64,000 bases of DNA from Psychrobacter urativorans. GTDB taxonomy: Bacteria > Pseudomonadota > Gammaproteobacteria > Pseudomonadales > Moraxellaceae. Positions 15,910 through 24,151 of the stretch are shown here, piece by piece. The DNA lies in contig NZ_CP012678.1 in assembly GCF_001298525.1 (NCBI RefSeq), forward strand, positions 2,666,001-2,730,000. The letters are read 5' to 3'. Position numbers and translations under genes: made by a program. Numbering within the stretch: the first letter of the stretch is position 1; each line of letters starts with the position of its first letter. A model generated the notes under the pieces. It did no database searches. It had not been told where the DNA came from and was given only the letters and a program-made list of their open reading frames with translations.

Positions 15910-17742
15910 ATGAATATGAATAACCAGCAGTATCAATATTTACCAATAAGACTGTCGCACTTGTTGACGCATTGTAGTGTAGGTGCCGTAGTACGAGGTC
16001 CTGACTATCTGATGATTGTCCAAGACATTAGCGAATGGATAGCATTAGATGGGACAGCGCCGCGTGAGATTATGTTTGTTGAACAAATTAAAGCCACTTT
16101 AGGCATTCAACAGGCGCTTCGAGAGCCTCCCATCGCCAAGCTTGATAAGCATGATCTACCAGATGGTACTTGTATTCCAGCCTCACGTTTTCCCAGTTGG
16201 ATGGCTTGTGATAGCTGTGGTCTTATGCATACTAGACCTTGGATTGACCAAAAAACAGATCAGCCCATCTGTCAAGGAATCGTGAATAATCGACCTTGCA
16301 AAAAGCCATTAACGCAAGTGTCTTTAGTACTGGTACATAATGACGGTCATATTAACGACCTAGACTGGCACTATTTGGCACACAAAGATGCTGAAAAAGC
16401 TAAACAAAAACAATGTGGGCGCGAGCCTCTTACGCTTACCCTTAACAATAAAAGAGTGATTGCCTGCAATAAGTGTGGCGCAGAATCACGAGTAAATCCT
16501 GGCACAAAACTACCATATTTTGGCTGGAGTCAGCCTTGGATGGGTTATGCACCAGAGCTACCGATAGAAGATTTGGGTGAAGTTATGGAGGTCAACGATA
16601 CCCGTATTCATCGTGCTGTGACTATCAGTGCTTTAGTCATTCCTCCTGAATCGCGTATTGGGCGTCATAGTGTTGTGGCTCAGCTTTATAGTAATCAACC
16701 ATTACGTGACACCCTAAGTTTAAGAGGTAGCAACTTTCAAAGAAACTCAAGAAAAAAGACCGTAGCCGAAAAGCTAGACTGTGACGTGGCGCAGTTAGAA
16801 GACGCCATTATTCAAATTGAAAATGGTTTTCCAAATATTGACACCAATATGACAACCTTAAAGCTATTAGAGGCAGAGTACCAAGCTATCTTAGAACCTA
16901 TTGTTGATCTAAAAGAAGATGAAGACTTTGTCACTCATCACGTTAGCGATCAATGGCGTGAGTTTTTGCAGCAGCGCACTAATACACTCAGCAAAAAACT
17001 TAATAGTCTAATTACAGACGTGATAGAGATTAGAAAATTAAAAGAAATTATGGTATTCAAAGGGTTCACTCGTGGCGGCACTATTGATGACGAAATACCA
17101 ACTATTGTGCCTCCAGCCATCGACAAAGAGATAGGGTGGCTACCAGCCCTTGAGTTGTATGGAGAGGGTATCTTTATTAACTTTGATAACGATATTATCA
17201 CGGAGTGGGAAAAAAACGCTAACGTGATGGCACGTACTGAAGTATTTAAATCTAGATTTGCTAAAGCAAATATTAAGTTTGATCCCAATATTATCATTAC
17301 GCCAAGATTTATGTTTTTACACGCATTGTCGCATCTGTTAATCAAAGAGCTGGAGATTCAAGCAGGCTATCCCTCGGCATCTCTAAAAGAGCGTATATAT
17401 GCGTCTATTAGCGACGATACTTCGATGGCGGGTATCTTAATCTATGTGGCTATTCCAGATGTGGACGGTACCTTAGGTGGTCTGGCTGAGCTGACCAAGC
17501 CTGAGCGCTTAGAGAAAATAATAAGCAAAGCCTTTGAAAAAGCGCGCTGGTGTTCGCTAGATCCAGTCTGTGCCAGTCACGATGGACAGGGTGTTGGTTT
17601 ATTAAATAAAGCCGCTTGCCATGCTTGTGAATTACTACCAGAAACCAGCTGTTTTTGTGGCAATATTTTACTGGATAGAATCTTTGTCAAAGGCGATCAT
17701 AACAGTGCAATGCCTTCAGTTTTAGACATGATAACACTCTAG
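15910..17742 (+). CDS. drmB: DISARM-type DUF1998 protein DrmB
   Basis: A 610-residue protein with the DUF1998/MZB-like zinc architecture. N-terminal cysteine pairs are CDSCG (about 100), CQG...C (about 121-130) and CNKCG (about 187). The C-terminal domain runs from FLHALSHLLIKE (about 468) through DGTLGGL to a cysteine-rich tail (WCSLDPVC, CHACE, CFCGN; about 545-585). DrmB is the helicase partner of DrmA in DISARM. It lies 16 nt after drmA, so the two are certainly co-transcribed. About 100 bp separate it from the compact helicase that follows, without an obvious terminator. The length agrees with the family. Confidence 0.85.
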   Translation: MNMNNQQYQYLPIRLSHLLTHCSVGAVVRGPDYLMIVQDISEWIALDGTAPREIMFVEQIKATLGIQQALREPPIAKLDKHDLPDGTCIPASRFPSWMACDSCGLMHTRPWIDQKTDQPICQGIVNNRPCKKPLTQVSLVLVHNDGHINDLDWHYLAHKDAEKAKQKQCGREPLTLTLNNKRVIACNKCGAESRVNPGTKLPYFGWSQPWMGYAPELPIEDLGEVMEVNDTRIHRAVTISALVIPPESRIGRHSVVAQLYSNQPLRDTLSLRGSNFQRNSRKKTVAEKLDCDVAQLEDAIIQIENGFPNIDTNMTTLKLLEAEYQAILEPIVDLKEDEDFVTHHVSDQWREFLQQRTNTLSKKLNSLITDVIEIRKLKEIMVFKGFTRGGTIDDEIPTIVPPAIDKEIGWLPALELYGEGIFINFDNDIITEWEKNANVMARTEVFKSRFAKANIKFDPNIIITPRFMFLHALSHLLIKELEIQAGYPSASLKERIYASISDDTSMAGILIYVAIPDVDGTLGGLAELTKPERLEKIISKAFEKARWCSLDPVCASHDGQGVGLLNKAACHACELLPETSCFCGNILLDRIFVKGDHNSAMPSVLDMITL

Positions 17743-17844
17743 TACTTATTAAAAGCTCCACGGCTATCGCTGCAGTTACCGACGTTATTGACTCTTAGCG
17801 CTAGATATAACTATTTCACAATGAACACTATAAAAGGATGTCAC

Positions 17845-19044
17845 ATGCCTAGAGTATTTGAATTACCAGATATCGATGACTTAACCAAAGAGCAAGATTC
17901 TATTATTGATTTGCCGTTAGAAGGGCAGCACTTAATAGTCGGAGGGCCGGGCACAGGTAAGTCAGTAGTGGCCTTGATGAGAGCGCGTCGGTTGGCGCGA
18001 GAACAACAGCAATATGTGTGTTTGGCTTATAATAGGACCCTGCTAACGTCTAACGAACAACTCTTTGGAGAAGGACTGTGTAGTCAACAATGGGAATCTT
18101 GGTTTATGAAAACCTACTTCTCATTAATAGGCAGTCGAGTACCTCTTATCGAAATAAACAACGGAGGTTTTAGACCGATTGACTGGGACAAAGTTAGCCA
18201 TAACATCATTAGCTATATGGAACAAGAGGCAGAGCCTGACACCGCTAAAGATGATGAGGCAACAGAGCTCAGCAAAGACACCCTGATTATCGATGAAGGG
18301 CAGGATATGCCGCCAAGCTTTTATAGTAGTCTGGTGGAGCTAAGCTTTGAGAACTTCTTTGTGGTTGCAGACCAAAATCAACAGATAAACGAAGGGTGTA
18401 GTCGTATCAAAGATCTACGCGCTGTTATGTTTTTGGAGCCAGAAGAGGTGTTTGAGCTGACGATCAATTGGCGTAACTCCTATGAGATAGCGGTGTTCAG
18501 TCGGCACTTTTTTACTGATGAGGCGACACCTGCTCCTAATTTACCTGATCCTAATACCAGAGCAACGGGTGACTTGCCCACTCTGTATAGTTACCATCCC
18601 AATAATTTTGCCACTATTATTGAACGTATCTTAATTCAAGCCAAAGACCATGATCATAAGCTCATTGGTATTATTTGTCCCAATAATGCCGTATTAGATG
18701 CTTATCTTGCCAAGTTAACCGAAAAGAAAAACAGTAATACTGCCTATCAAGACATTCCAATTGGTTATTATAACAATGGTCAGCCAGTATCGATTGACTT
18801 TGGTCAGGGAGGGATATTTATTCTAAATGCGCACTCATGCAAGGGATTAGAGTTTGATACGGTATTTTTAGCGGATATAGATGAACATTATGCTCCTAGC
18901 AATACTGATGTACTCAAAAAGCGATTCTATGTGATGGCATCACGAGCCAGAGAAAAGCTATTTTTATTAAGAAAAAGCGGCAGTGATACCAAGACTATTG
19001 ATGACATTTTGCCTAATGATAATTCGATTCTCAATAGGTGTTAG
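17845..19044 (+). CDS. Compact SF1 (UvrD-like) helicase
   Basis: A 399-residue superfamily 1 ATPase. Walker A is GGPGTGKS (about 33-40), Walker B LIIDEGQD (about 147), motif IV INWRNS, motif V AHSCKGLEFD (about 329), and motif VI MASRAREK (about 365). It has no room for the large 1B/2B accessory domains of UvrD or Rep, so it is a minimal translocase or regulatory ATPase. The frame is open to 17788, but the ATG at 17845 has a clear AAAGGAT element 8 nt upstream. It follows drmB and is packed 4 nt before the next gene, placing it in the same operon. It is not a standard DISARM component. Confidence 0.75.
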   Translation: MPRVFELPDIDDLTKEQDSIIDLPLEGQHLIVGGPGTGKSVVALMRARRLAREQQQYVCLAYNRTLLTSNEQLFGEGLCSQQWESWFMKTYFSLIGSRVPLIEINNGGFRPIDWDKVSHNIISYMEQEAEPDTAKDDEATELSKDTLIIDEGQDMPPSFYSSLVELSFENFFVVADQNQQINEGCSRIKDLRAVMFLEPEEVFELTINWRNSYEIAVFSRHFFTDEATPAPNLPDPNTRATGDLPTLYSYHPNNFATIIERILIQAKDHDHKLIGIICPNNAVLDAYLAKLTEKKNSNTAYQDIPIGYYNNGQPVSIDFGQGGIFILNAHSCKGLEFDTVFLADIDEHYAPSNTDVLKKRFYVMASRAREKLFLLRKSGSDTKTIDDILPNDNSILNRC

Positions 19045-19048
19045 CACA

Positions 19049-20668
19049 ATGGGGCAACAACTTGAACTGTTTGAATTACCAAAGGATATCGCTATGACAC
19101 AACAAAACATGACAGCCACATCTCAATCAATACCCAAAAAATGGTATTTTGTCACCAATCATCAAAACCTACTCATGTATCTAATGATAGATATCATTAC
19201 CCCGCTACAACTGTTAGGAAAAAAGTCATATCAAGATAGTTTAAGTTTTAAGTTAGGTTATACGCCAGTTTTTAGCGAAAAGCCGCCTAAATGGGCGCTT
19301 GATATGAGCATAAAAGAGCGAGATGACTTGATACCTGTGATTGTTGAATTGGATTTGAGCCAGTACCAAGGACAACTACAGGCACGCTATCAGCCGCAGT
19401 TAGCGTCTCAGGAAAATAGTGTGGAGCATCAAGAATGGCAAAGTATGTCTGCTACGCAAGCTTTTGCAACGGATAACTATAGCCATGATGATATAGACCT
19501 AACTATGTTGTTGCTAGCAGAGCCTATAGCCGCTGGCGCGATTATGGCTATCAAGTTAGCTAATAAAGAAGGTATCAAGAAAATCAAGGATAAGGTGTTA
19601 GATACCAATGGGGTGGATATTAGCCTATATCCATTGACCACACAGGCAACCTTGTTTAAGTTTAATAAAAATCAAGCGGCAAACCCTCTACCAACAGTGA
19701 GCATTAATAATGATATTACGCCTATTAATTATAGCTTTGCCAATGCAATAACGGCTGTTTATGCCAGCTTAAATCTGCTTGCAAACGCTAACGAACAAGC
19801 ACTTCATGCATTTTTGACTCTTTTACAAAGAAATGCAGCTGATATTAATCTGCCTTTATTAGATGATATTTTGAATGATTTCTGTCAATGGATTATCGAC
19901 CCTAATGCAGAGGCGCATAATAAAGCGGGTCGATTATATATTGATATGATAGAAATTATCATTGGATCGTCTAATTTGTCTCAAGCCAAAAAATCTATCA
20001 TTGAGCTGTTACAAAGTCAGATTGATCCTGCTAGCGCGCAGGTAGAAAGTCAACAGTTTGTCGATGACTTATCATCGATGCTAGGTCTAAAAGAAAAATC
20101 ATTTGATGAGCTGATGATAACCTATACCAAATCATTTCATCGCATGCTATTAACTTTTTTCCATACCGATGGCATTGAGCGTTTTTTAGAGTCTGATAGC
20201 CATGATTTAACAGATAGCGAAAGCACACTTGCTATGATAATGATATCAGCAAGCATAGGCTGGGCTAAGCTCCCAATCACTCTAAAAAACTACGCCAGTA
20301 TGCATAAAGCTATCTCTTTATTATTAACTGATTTATGTTCCTCACAGCGAAATATCAATCCATTAGCGCTGACACATTTTCCTATGCCAGTACGCTATTA
20401 CCTAAAACAGTCTTGGAGTAAAAAACCAAGGCAAGCTGCTAAAATACTTATTGTAGATAAAAATTGGACCTGCTTGGACTATGAGGTAAGCTTACCTAAT
20501 GGTCAATATGACATGAAGGCAACAGCCAGTTTTTCAAAGTTTAAATCCAAACAGCCTATTAAAGTAGAAGAGGTGATCGATCAAAATGAGTTTTTAGCTT
20601 TGATGACTGGGCTGAACTATATCGATAGCAAGGTTGAGCAGCTTATGCGTCGTGCGCTTGGTATCTGA
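19049..20668 (+). CDS. Uncharacterised protein of the drmAB-associated module
   Basis: I recognise no domain in this 539-residue protein. It has no predicted membrane segment, no nucleotide-binding loop and no cysteine cluster. The N-terminal 150 residues look like a mixed alpha/beta unit (KKWYFVTNHQNLLMYLMID). The middle (about 260-420) is strongly helical, and the last 90 residues return to a beta-rich pattern. The start at 19049 (MGQQLELF) comes 4 nt after the previous stop with AGGTG upstream. The next gene begins 1 nt after its stop. Such packing between two SF1 helicases suggests a scaffold or specificity subunit. It is the least explained component of the operon. Confidence 0.6.
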   Translation: MGQQLELFELPKDIAMTQQNMTATSQSIPKKWYFVTNHQNLLMYLMIDIITPLQLLGKKSYQDSLSFKLGYTPVFSEKPPKWALDMSIKERDDLIPVIVELDLSQYQGQLQARYQPQLASQENSVEHQEWQSMSATQAFATDNYSHDDIDLTMLLLAEPIAAGAIMAIKLANKEGIKKIKDKVLDTNGVDISLYPLTTQATLFKFNKNQAANPLPTVSINNDITPINYSFANAITAVYASLNLLANANEQALHAFLTLLQRNAADINLPLLDDILNDFCQWIIDPNAEAHNKAGRLYIDMIEIIIGSSNLSQAKKSIIELLQSQIDPASAQVESQQFVDDLSSMLGLKEKSFDELMITYTKSFHRMLLTFFHTDGIERFLESDSHDLTDSESTLAMIMISASIGWAKLPITLKNYASMHKAISLLLTDLCSSQRNINPLALTHFPMPVRYYLKQSWSKKPRQAAKILIVDKNWTCLDYEVSLPNGQYDMKATASFSKFKSKQPIKVEEVIDQNEFLALMTGLNYIDSKVEQLMRRALGI

Positions 20669-20669
20669 T

Positions 20670-22301
20670 ATGAAGATGGTACCGAACACAGCTTATCCCA
20701 GTACTAGCAAGGCTGAATTAAAAATATTTGAACGTTTATCTGTGGCATTTAAGTTATTAGGTGATGAGTCTTATTATGCGCTACATTCTTTAAACTTGAC
20801 GCATCATGAGTATAAAAGATTTGGTGAAATAGATTTTTTATTGGTATGTCCTTATGGCATTTATGTCCTTGAAATAAAGGGCGGGCGAGTTTCTTGTAGT
20901 GATGGTAAGTGGCGTTTTACGGATCGTCTGAATAATACAGACAGTCGGTTTGAGAGTCCATTTCGTCAGGCACAAACAGCACTACATGGGATTTATGACA
21001 AACTAAAAGATAACTTACCTGTAGCAGTGATAGAGCAGTTTGTCATAGGTTATGGTGTAATATTACCAGACTGTCATTTGCCTAGTATCGGTGCTGAGTG
21101 GGATGTGGAAATATTATGTGAATCGCAATCTTGTCGTCATTTAGAGGCATGGTTAAAAAAATTATTTACTTATTGGATGCAAAAAGACAGTAAGCTGCTT
21201 GCGGATAAGCAGGCAATTGTACAAGTGGTTGACTATTTGCGACCTAGTTTTGATTCAGTAATGGATACCGCGCAACGGTTCGATGACAGCAACCATAGTA
21301 GTGATAGATTAGCTGATACACAAATGCAGCTGAGCGCTATCATCGTTGCTAATCCGAGGGTGATTTGCTCTGGTGGCGCTGGTACTGGTAAGACGTCTAT
21401 TGCAATACATCTGGCAATGCATTGGGCGAGCTTAGGTTATAAAACCGCACTAGTCTGCTTTTCGCCTTGGCTGCAAGGCTATTTGCGTCGTCAGCATATG
21501 CACCCAAACTTAATAATTCAAACCGCGCGAAGTCTTGAGTCTATGATGAGTCGCAAGCCCCTCAGTATCGAAGTATTAATCGTTGATGAAGCGCACGATT
21601 TGATGACGGATGAAGCCTCTAAATTCTTTGATAGGCTATTGGAGGGTGGATTGAAACAAGGTCGCTGGTGTCTGTTTATGGATATCAACCAGCAAAGTGG
21701 TCTTTGTGGACAAACGGATATAAGTGTATTAGAGAGTTTTCAATGTCATCACCCTGCACAAATCCCACTAATAACCAATTGCCGTAATACAACACAAATT
21801 TTGCAAACAATAAAAGAGCGATTAAATGCAGATATGGGAGTCACTGGTGCAGGGAATGGCTTGCCAGTTATTGAACAACAATTTAACGATATAGATGAGT
21901 TGATTGGACAGGTAGGTCGGGATATTTACGAGTTGGTTCATAGCCAAATGATCGATCCCTCTCAAATTACTATTTTGTTATCATCAAACTGGTTGTCGTC
22001 AAGCATGGCTTACAGTGAAAGTCTTAATGACTGTAGTGATATATACAGTGGTATTGAACGACAGGTCTTATCTAAACTGTCAAAGATATGTCCTATTATT
22101 CGGGTTGATAGCTACTCTATTACTACCTTTCCTCCTAAAAGCATAAGCATATTGAAAGTGTCAGAATTTAAAGGCCTGGAAAATCAGGTTGTTTTCTTTC
22201 TAGGCCAATATAATGAATTCGAGAATAGAAAAAATGAGGCTTATGTTGCTATGAGTCGAGCTAAGTCCTTATTATATGTGTATGAGCTAATAAATAAGTG
22301 A
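20670..22301 (+). CDS. NERD-domain nuclease fused to SF1 helicase
   Basis: A 543-residue protein that begins with a nuclease-related (NERD) domain carrying the PD-(D/E)xK signature: FGEIDFLL, then YVLEIKGG (about 52-72). An SF1 helicase module follows: Walker A GGAGTGKT (about 235), Walker B LIVDEAHD (about 302), motif IV TNCRNT, motif V VSEFKGLENQ (about 498), motif VI YVAMSRAK (about 524). Coupling a restriction-like nuclease to a translocase suggests cleavage of DNA or RNA after unwinding. The ATG at 20670 overlaps nothing and lies 1 nt after the previous stop; the frame opens at a TTG at 20634. It closes the five-gene operon and could supply the nuclease that the missing DrmC normally provides. 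Confidence 0.75.
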   Translation: MKMVPNTAYPSTSKAELKIFERLSVAFKLLGDESYYALHSLNLTHHEYKRFGEIDFLLVCPYGIYVLEIKGGRVSCSDGKWRFTDRLNNTDSRFESPFRQAQTALHGIYDKLKDNLPVAVIEQFVIGYGVILPDCHLPSIGAEWDVEILCESQSCRHLEAWLKKLFTYWMQKDSKLLADKQAIVQVVDYLRPSFDSVMDTAQRFDDSNHSSDRLADTQMQLSAIIVANPRVICSGGAGTGKTSIAIHLAMHWASLGYKTALVCFSPWLQGYLRRQHMHPNLIIQTARSLESMMSRKPLSIEVLIVDEAHDLMTDEASKFFDRLLEGGLKQGRWCLFMDINQQSGLCGQTDISVLESFQCHHPAQIPLITNCRNTTQILQTIKERLNADMGVTGAGNGLPVIEQQFNDIDELIGQVGRDIYELVHSQMIDPSQITILLSSNWLSSSMAYSESLNDCSDIYSGIERQVLSKLSKICPIIRVDSYSITTFPPKSISILKVSEFKGLENQVVFFLGQYNEFENRKNEAYVAMSRAKSLLYVYELINK

Positions 22302-22852
22302 TGATGTATTAAAAAGTATGCTGATTAAAATTTGAGCTATGCTGAAGAAACTGTAGGATCAAAATTGGTAAACTAATGAACCGCCCCGGTATTGTCGGAG
22401 ACTTAACATTCTGAGAGAATACGACAATGAAAATACGACACTACACTCCTGAGATCAAAGAATGCGCTGTTCGCATGCTGATTGAAGCGGCAGGTGACTA
22501 TCCCTCTACATGGTTAGCTATCCAAGCCATTGCCACTACATCTTCAGCGTTGCCTGGTTGCCACAGCAAACCATGTTAAAGCTAGAATTTTTATCTTCTT
22601 TTAAGGCTATCCAGTCTTTTAGGCTGTATACAAAACTATGAATTTGTTTATCATTCTTTATACAAGTAAAAGCCATATTGATCTCCAGTTTTTTACTTTT
22701 TAACTACTGGTATCACGATAATTATGAGGGGGAGGCAGTTTAAAGCGTCTTCTTTGAAGTTTCTAGCGGGTTAGTTATTTATTAAGTAGATGATTTGGTG
22801 ATGTAACAAAAAGCATGTTTATTAAATTTAGAATAACTTCTGGAGCATGGAA
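22302..22852. other. Intergenic junction between defence modules
   Basis: A 551-bp non-coding junction. It holds a degraded IS3-family left end (22377-22570) and otherwise AT-rich sequence without a supported gene. It sits between the convergent drmAB-type operon and mcrBC. Confidence 0.7.
22377..22579 (+). mobile_element. IS3-family insertion sequence remnant (left end and start of orfA)
   Basis: The sequence starting TGAACCGCCCCGG (22377) looks like an IS3-family terminal repeat. It is followed 50 bp later by an ATG (22427) whose product begins MKIRHYTPEIKECAVRM and continues to WLAIQAIA. This is the N-terminus of a typical OrfA transposase with its helix-turn-helix. After about 36 codons the similarity ends and the frame closes at a stop near 22579. 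The rest of the element, including orfB and the right end, is absent. It is a fossil of an insertion at a module boundary. Confidence 0.7.
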
Positions 22853-24151
22853 TTAAGATGAAGTTAGTGTTAAAAGATTATCTATCCATTCTCCGTTAAC
22901 TAACCTGTCAGATTCTATGCAGAATGGAACCACCCAAAGTCGCAAATCGTTGTCTAGCTTAAAGTAAGGTAGGGGCAGGGCAAAACCCTCATGCCTAGGA
23001 TAAATCAGCATCAGCTCACCATTACCAGATAGATACTTATGGCCGTAGGCAAACATTTGATAAATATCACTTTGACTAAGATCAAAGTTTTTCTCGCTAT
23101 TAGAGCTGTTAATTAGCTTCCACTTCGTGTCCATCACGTAGCGGTGCTCACCACAATGATCTATGAGTAAATCGGGTTTTAAATAGAAGCGGTTTTTATC
23201 TGTATCAGACAGCTTGTCTCTAGCTTCAATCATATACTTACTAGAGGATTGAGTTTTAAGCTGCCATGGAGGCGTAACCAGTTTTTTAAGACAAGCGGCG
23301 ACGTGTTCTTCGAATAAACGTTCCATTGGAAACAGTAGAGAGATACCTCTGTGTGAGCCTTTTTGGAAGTGAGGGTTCATTTTTTCTAGAATGAGCTCAC
23401 ACCAAGGTTTTATGGTCTGATAGTTATGTAGGGTTTTGCTGTTCGACCATTTCGGCATTAGCGTCATAGGGTTAGCAAGGCTTTTAACTGGGCTTAAAAT
23501 ATGTGATAGCTCATTTGCTAGACGCCAGTTTTCAGGACTACGACAATTATCTTGGATGTAATCTAGTGCAGATTTTATAAGACGGTTTTCTAAACGATTA
23601 GGATGATAGATATCATGTCTTATATGAAAGAGGTGCGCACGCTCAGCAGGTTGACGCTGCTGAACAGTCACATTTAACTGACCACGTATGAACTTACTTT
23701 CCTCTTCCACTCTTAGATAGTCAAACCGCAAGCCTGAAGCAACCAACCTGTTTAATTGGGTTAAAAATTGATTGTAAATCCATTCATGTATAGGTAAGTT
23801 CATGCGGGTGAGCTGAGCTGCATGCGCTTCCTTGTAGGGAAGATGTAGCGCTGAGCACAGCATCTTACACAATACGGCTCTGCCGTTTTGTGCGTCATAC
23901 TCTGAATTACTTATCTTAGGTAAGACTTCTATACCTTCACCAGCAGGACTCTGTAGATACCCTACATAAGAATGCAGCCTCAGGCAGTCAGGTTTTTCAA
24001 AGCTAATAAATCTACCAGAGTTTGGCTGTTCGCTTAAGCTCACCAGCCAGTTAAAAGTATCGGGTTTTATGACCGCTACATCTGGGGTAGGAGTGACCGA
24101 AGTGTCAGTAGTGAGCTTAGCGTATTCTCTGACCTGAATATGTTTTAGCAT
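22853..24151 (-). CDS. mcrC: McrC, nuclease subunit of McrBC restriction system
   Basis: A 432-residue McrC protein. The PD-(D/E)xK nuclease is at the C-terminus: KPDLLID (about 327), DTKWK (about 341-345) and a downstream glutamine/tyrosine helix (QSDIYQMFAYGHKYL). The N-terminal half matches the McrC domain that contacts the McrB ring (EVLPKI, then FI.GQLNV). McrBC cleaves DNA carrying modified cytosine, so it acts as a type IV system against phage with modified genomes. The stop of mcrB overlaps the mcrC start at 24151, so the two are translationally coupled. All catalytic residues are present. Confidence 0.9.
   Translation of the reverse strand: MLKHIQVREYAKLTTDTSVTPTPDVAVIKPDTFNWLVSLSEQPNSGRFISFEKPDCLRLHSYVGYLQSPAGEGIEVLPKISNSEYDAQNGRAVLCKMLCSALHLPYKEAHAAQLTRMNLPIHEWIYNQFLTQLNRLVASGLRFDYLRVEEESKFIRGQLNVTVQQRQPAERAHLFHIRHDIYHPNRLENRLIKSALDYIQDNCRSPENWRLANELSHILSPVKSLANPMTLMPKWSNSKTLHNYQTIKPWCELILEKMNPHFQKGSHRGISLLFPMERLFEEHVAACLKKLVTPPWQLKTQSSSKYMIEARDKLSDTDKNRFYLKPDLLIDHCGEHRYVMDTKWKLINSSNSEKNFDLSQSDIYQMFAYGHKYLSGNGELMLIYPRHEGFALPLPYFKLDNDLRLWVVPFCIESDRLVNGEWIDNLLTLTSS

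Noticed and set aside
12603..17742. Standard class 1 or class 2 DISARM
   Set aside because: No drmC phospholipase D gene, no drmD or drmE and no adjacent methyltransferase; the only methyltransferase lies 13 kb away on the other strand and is broken.
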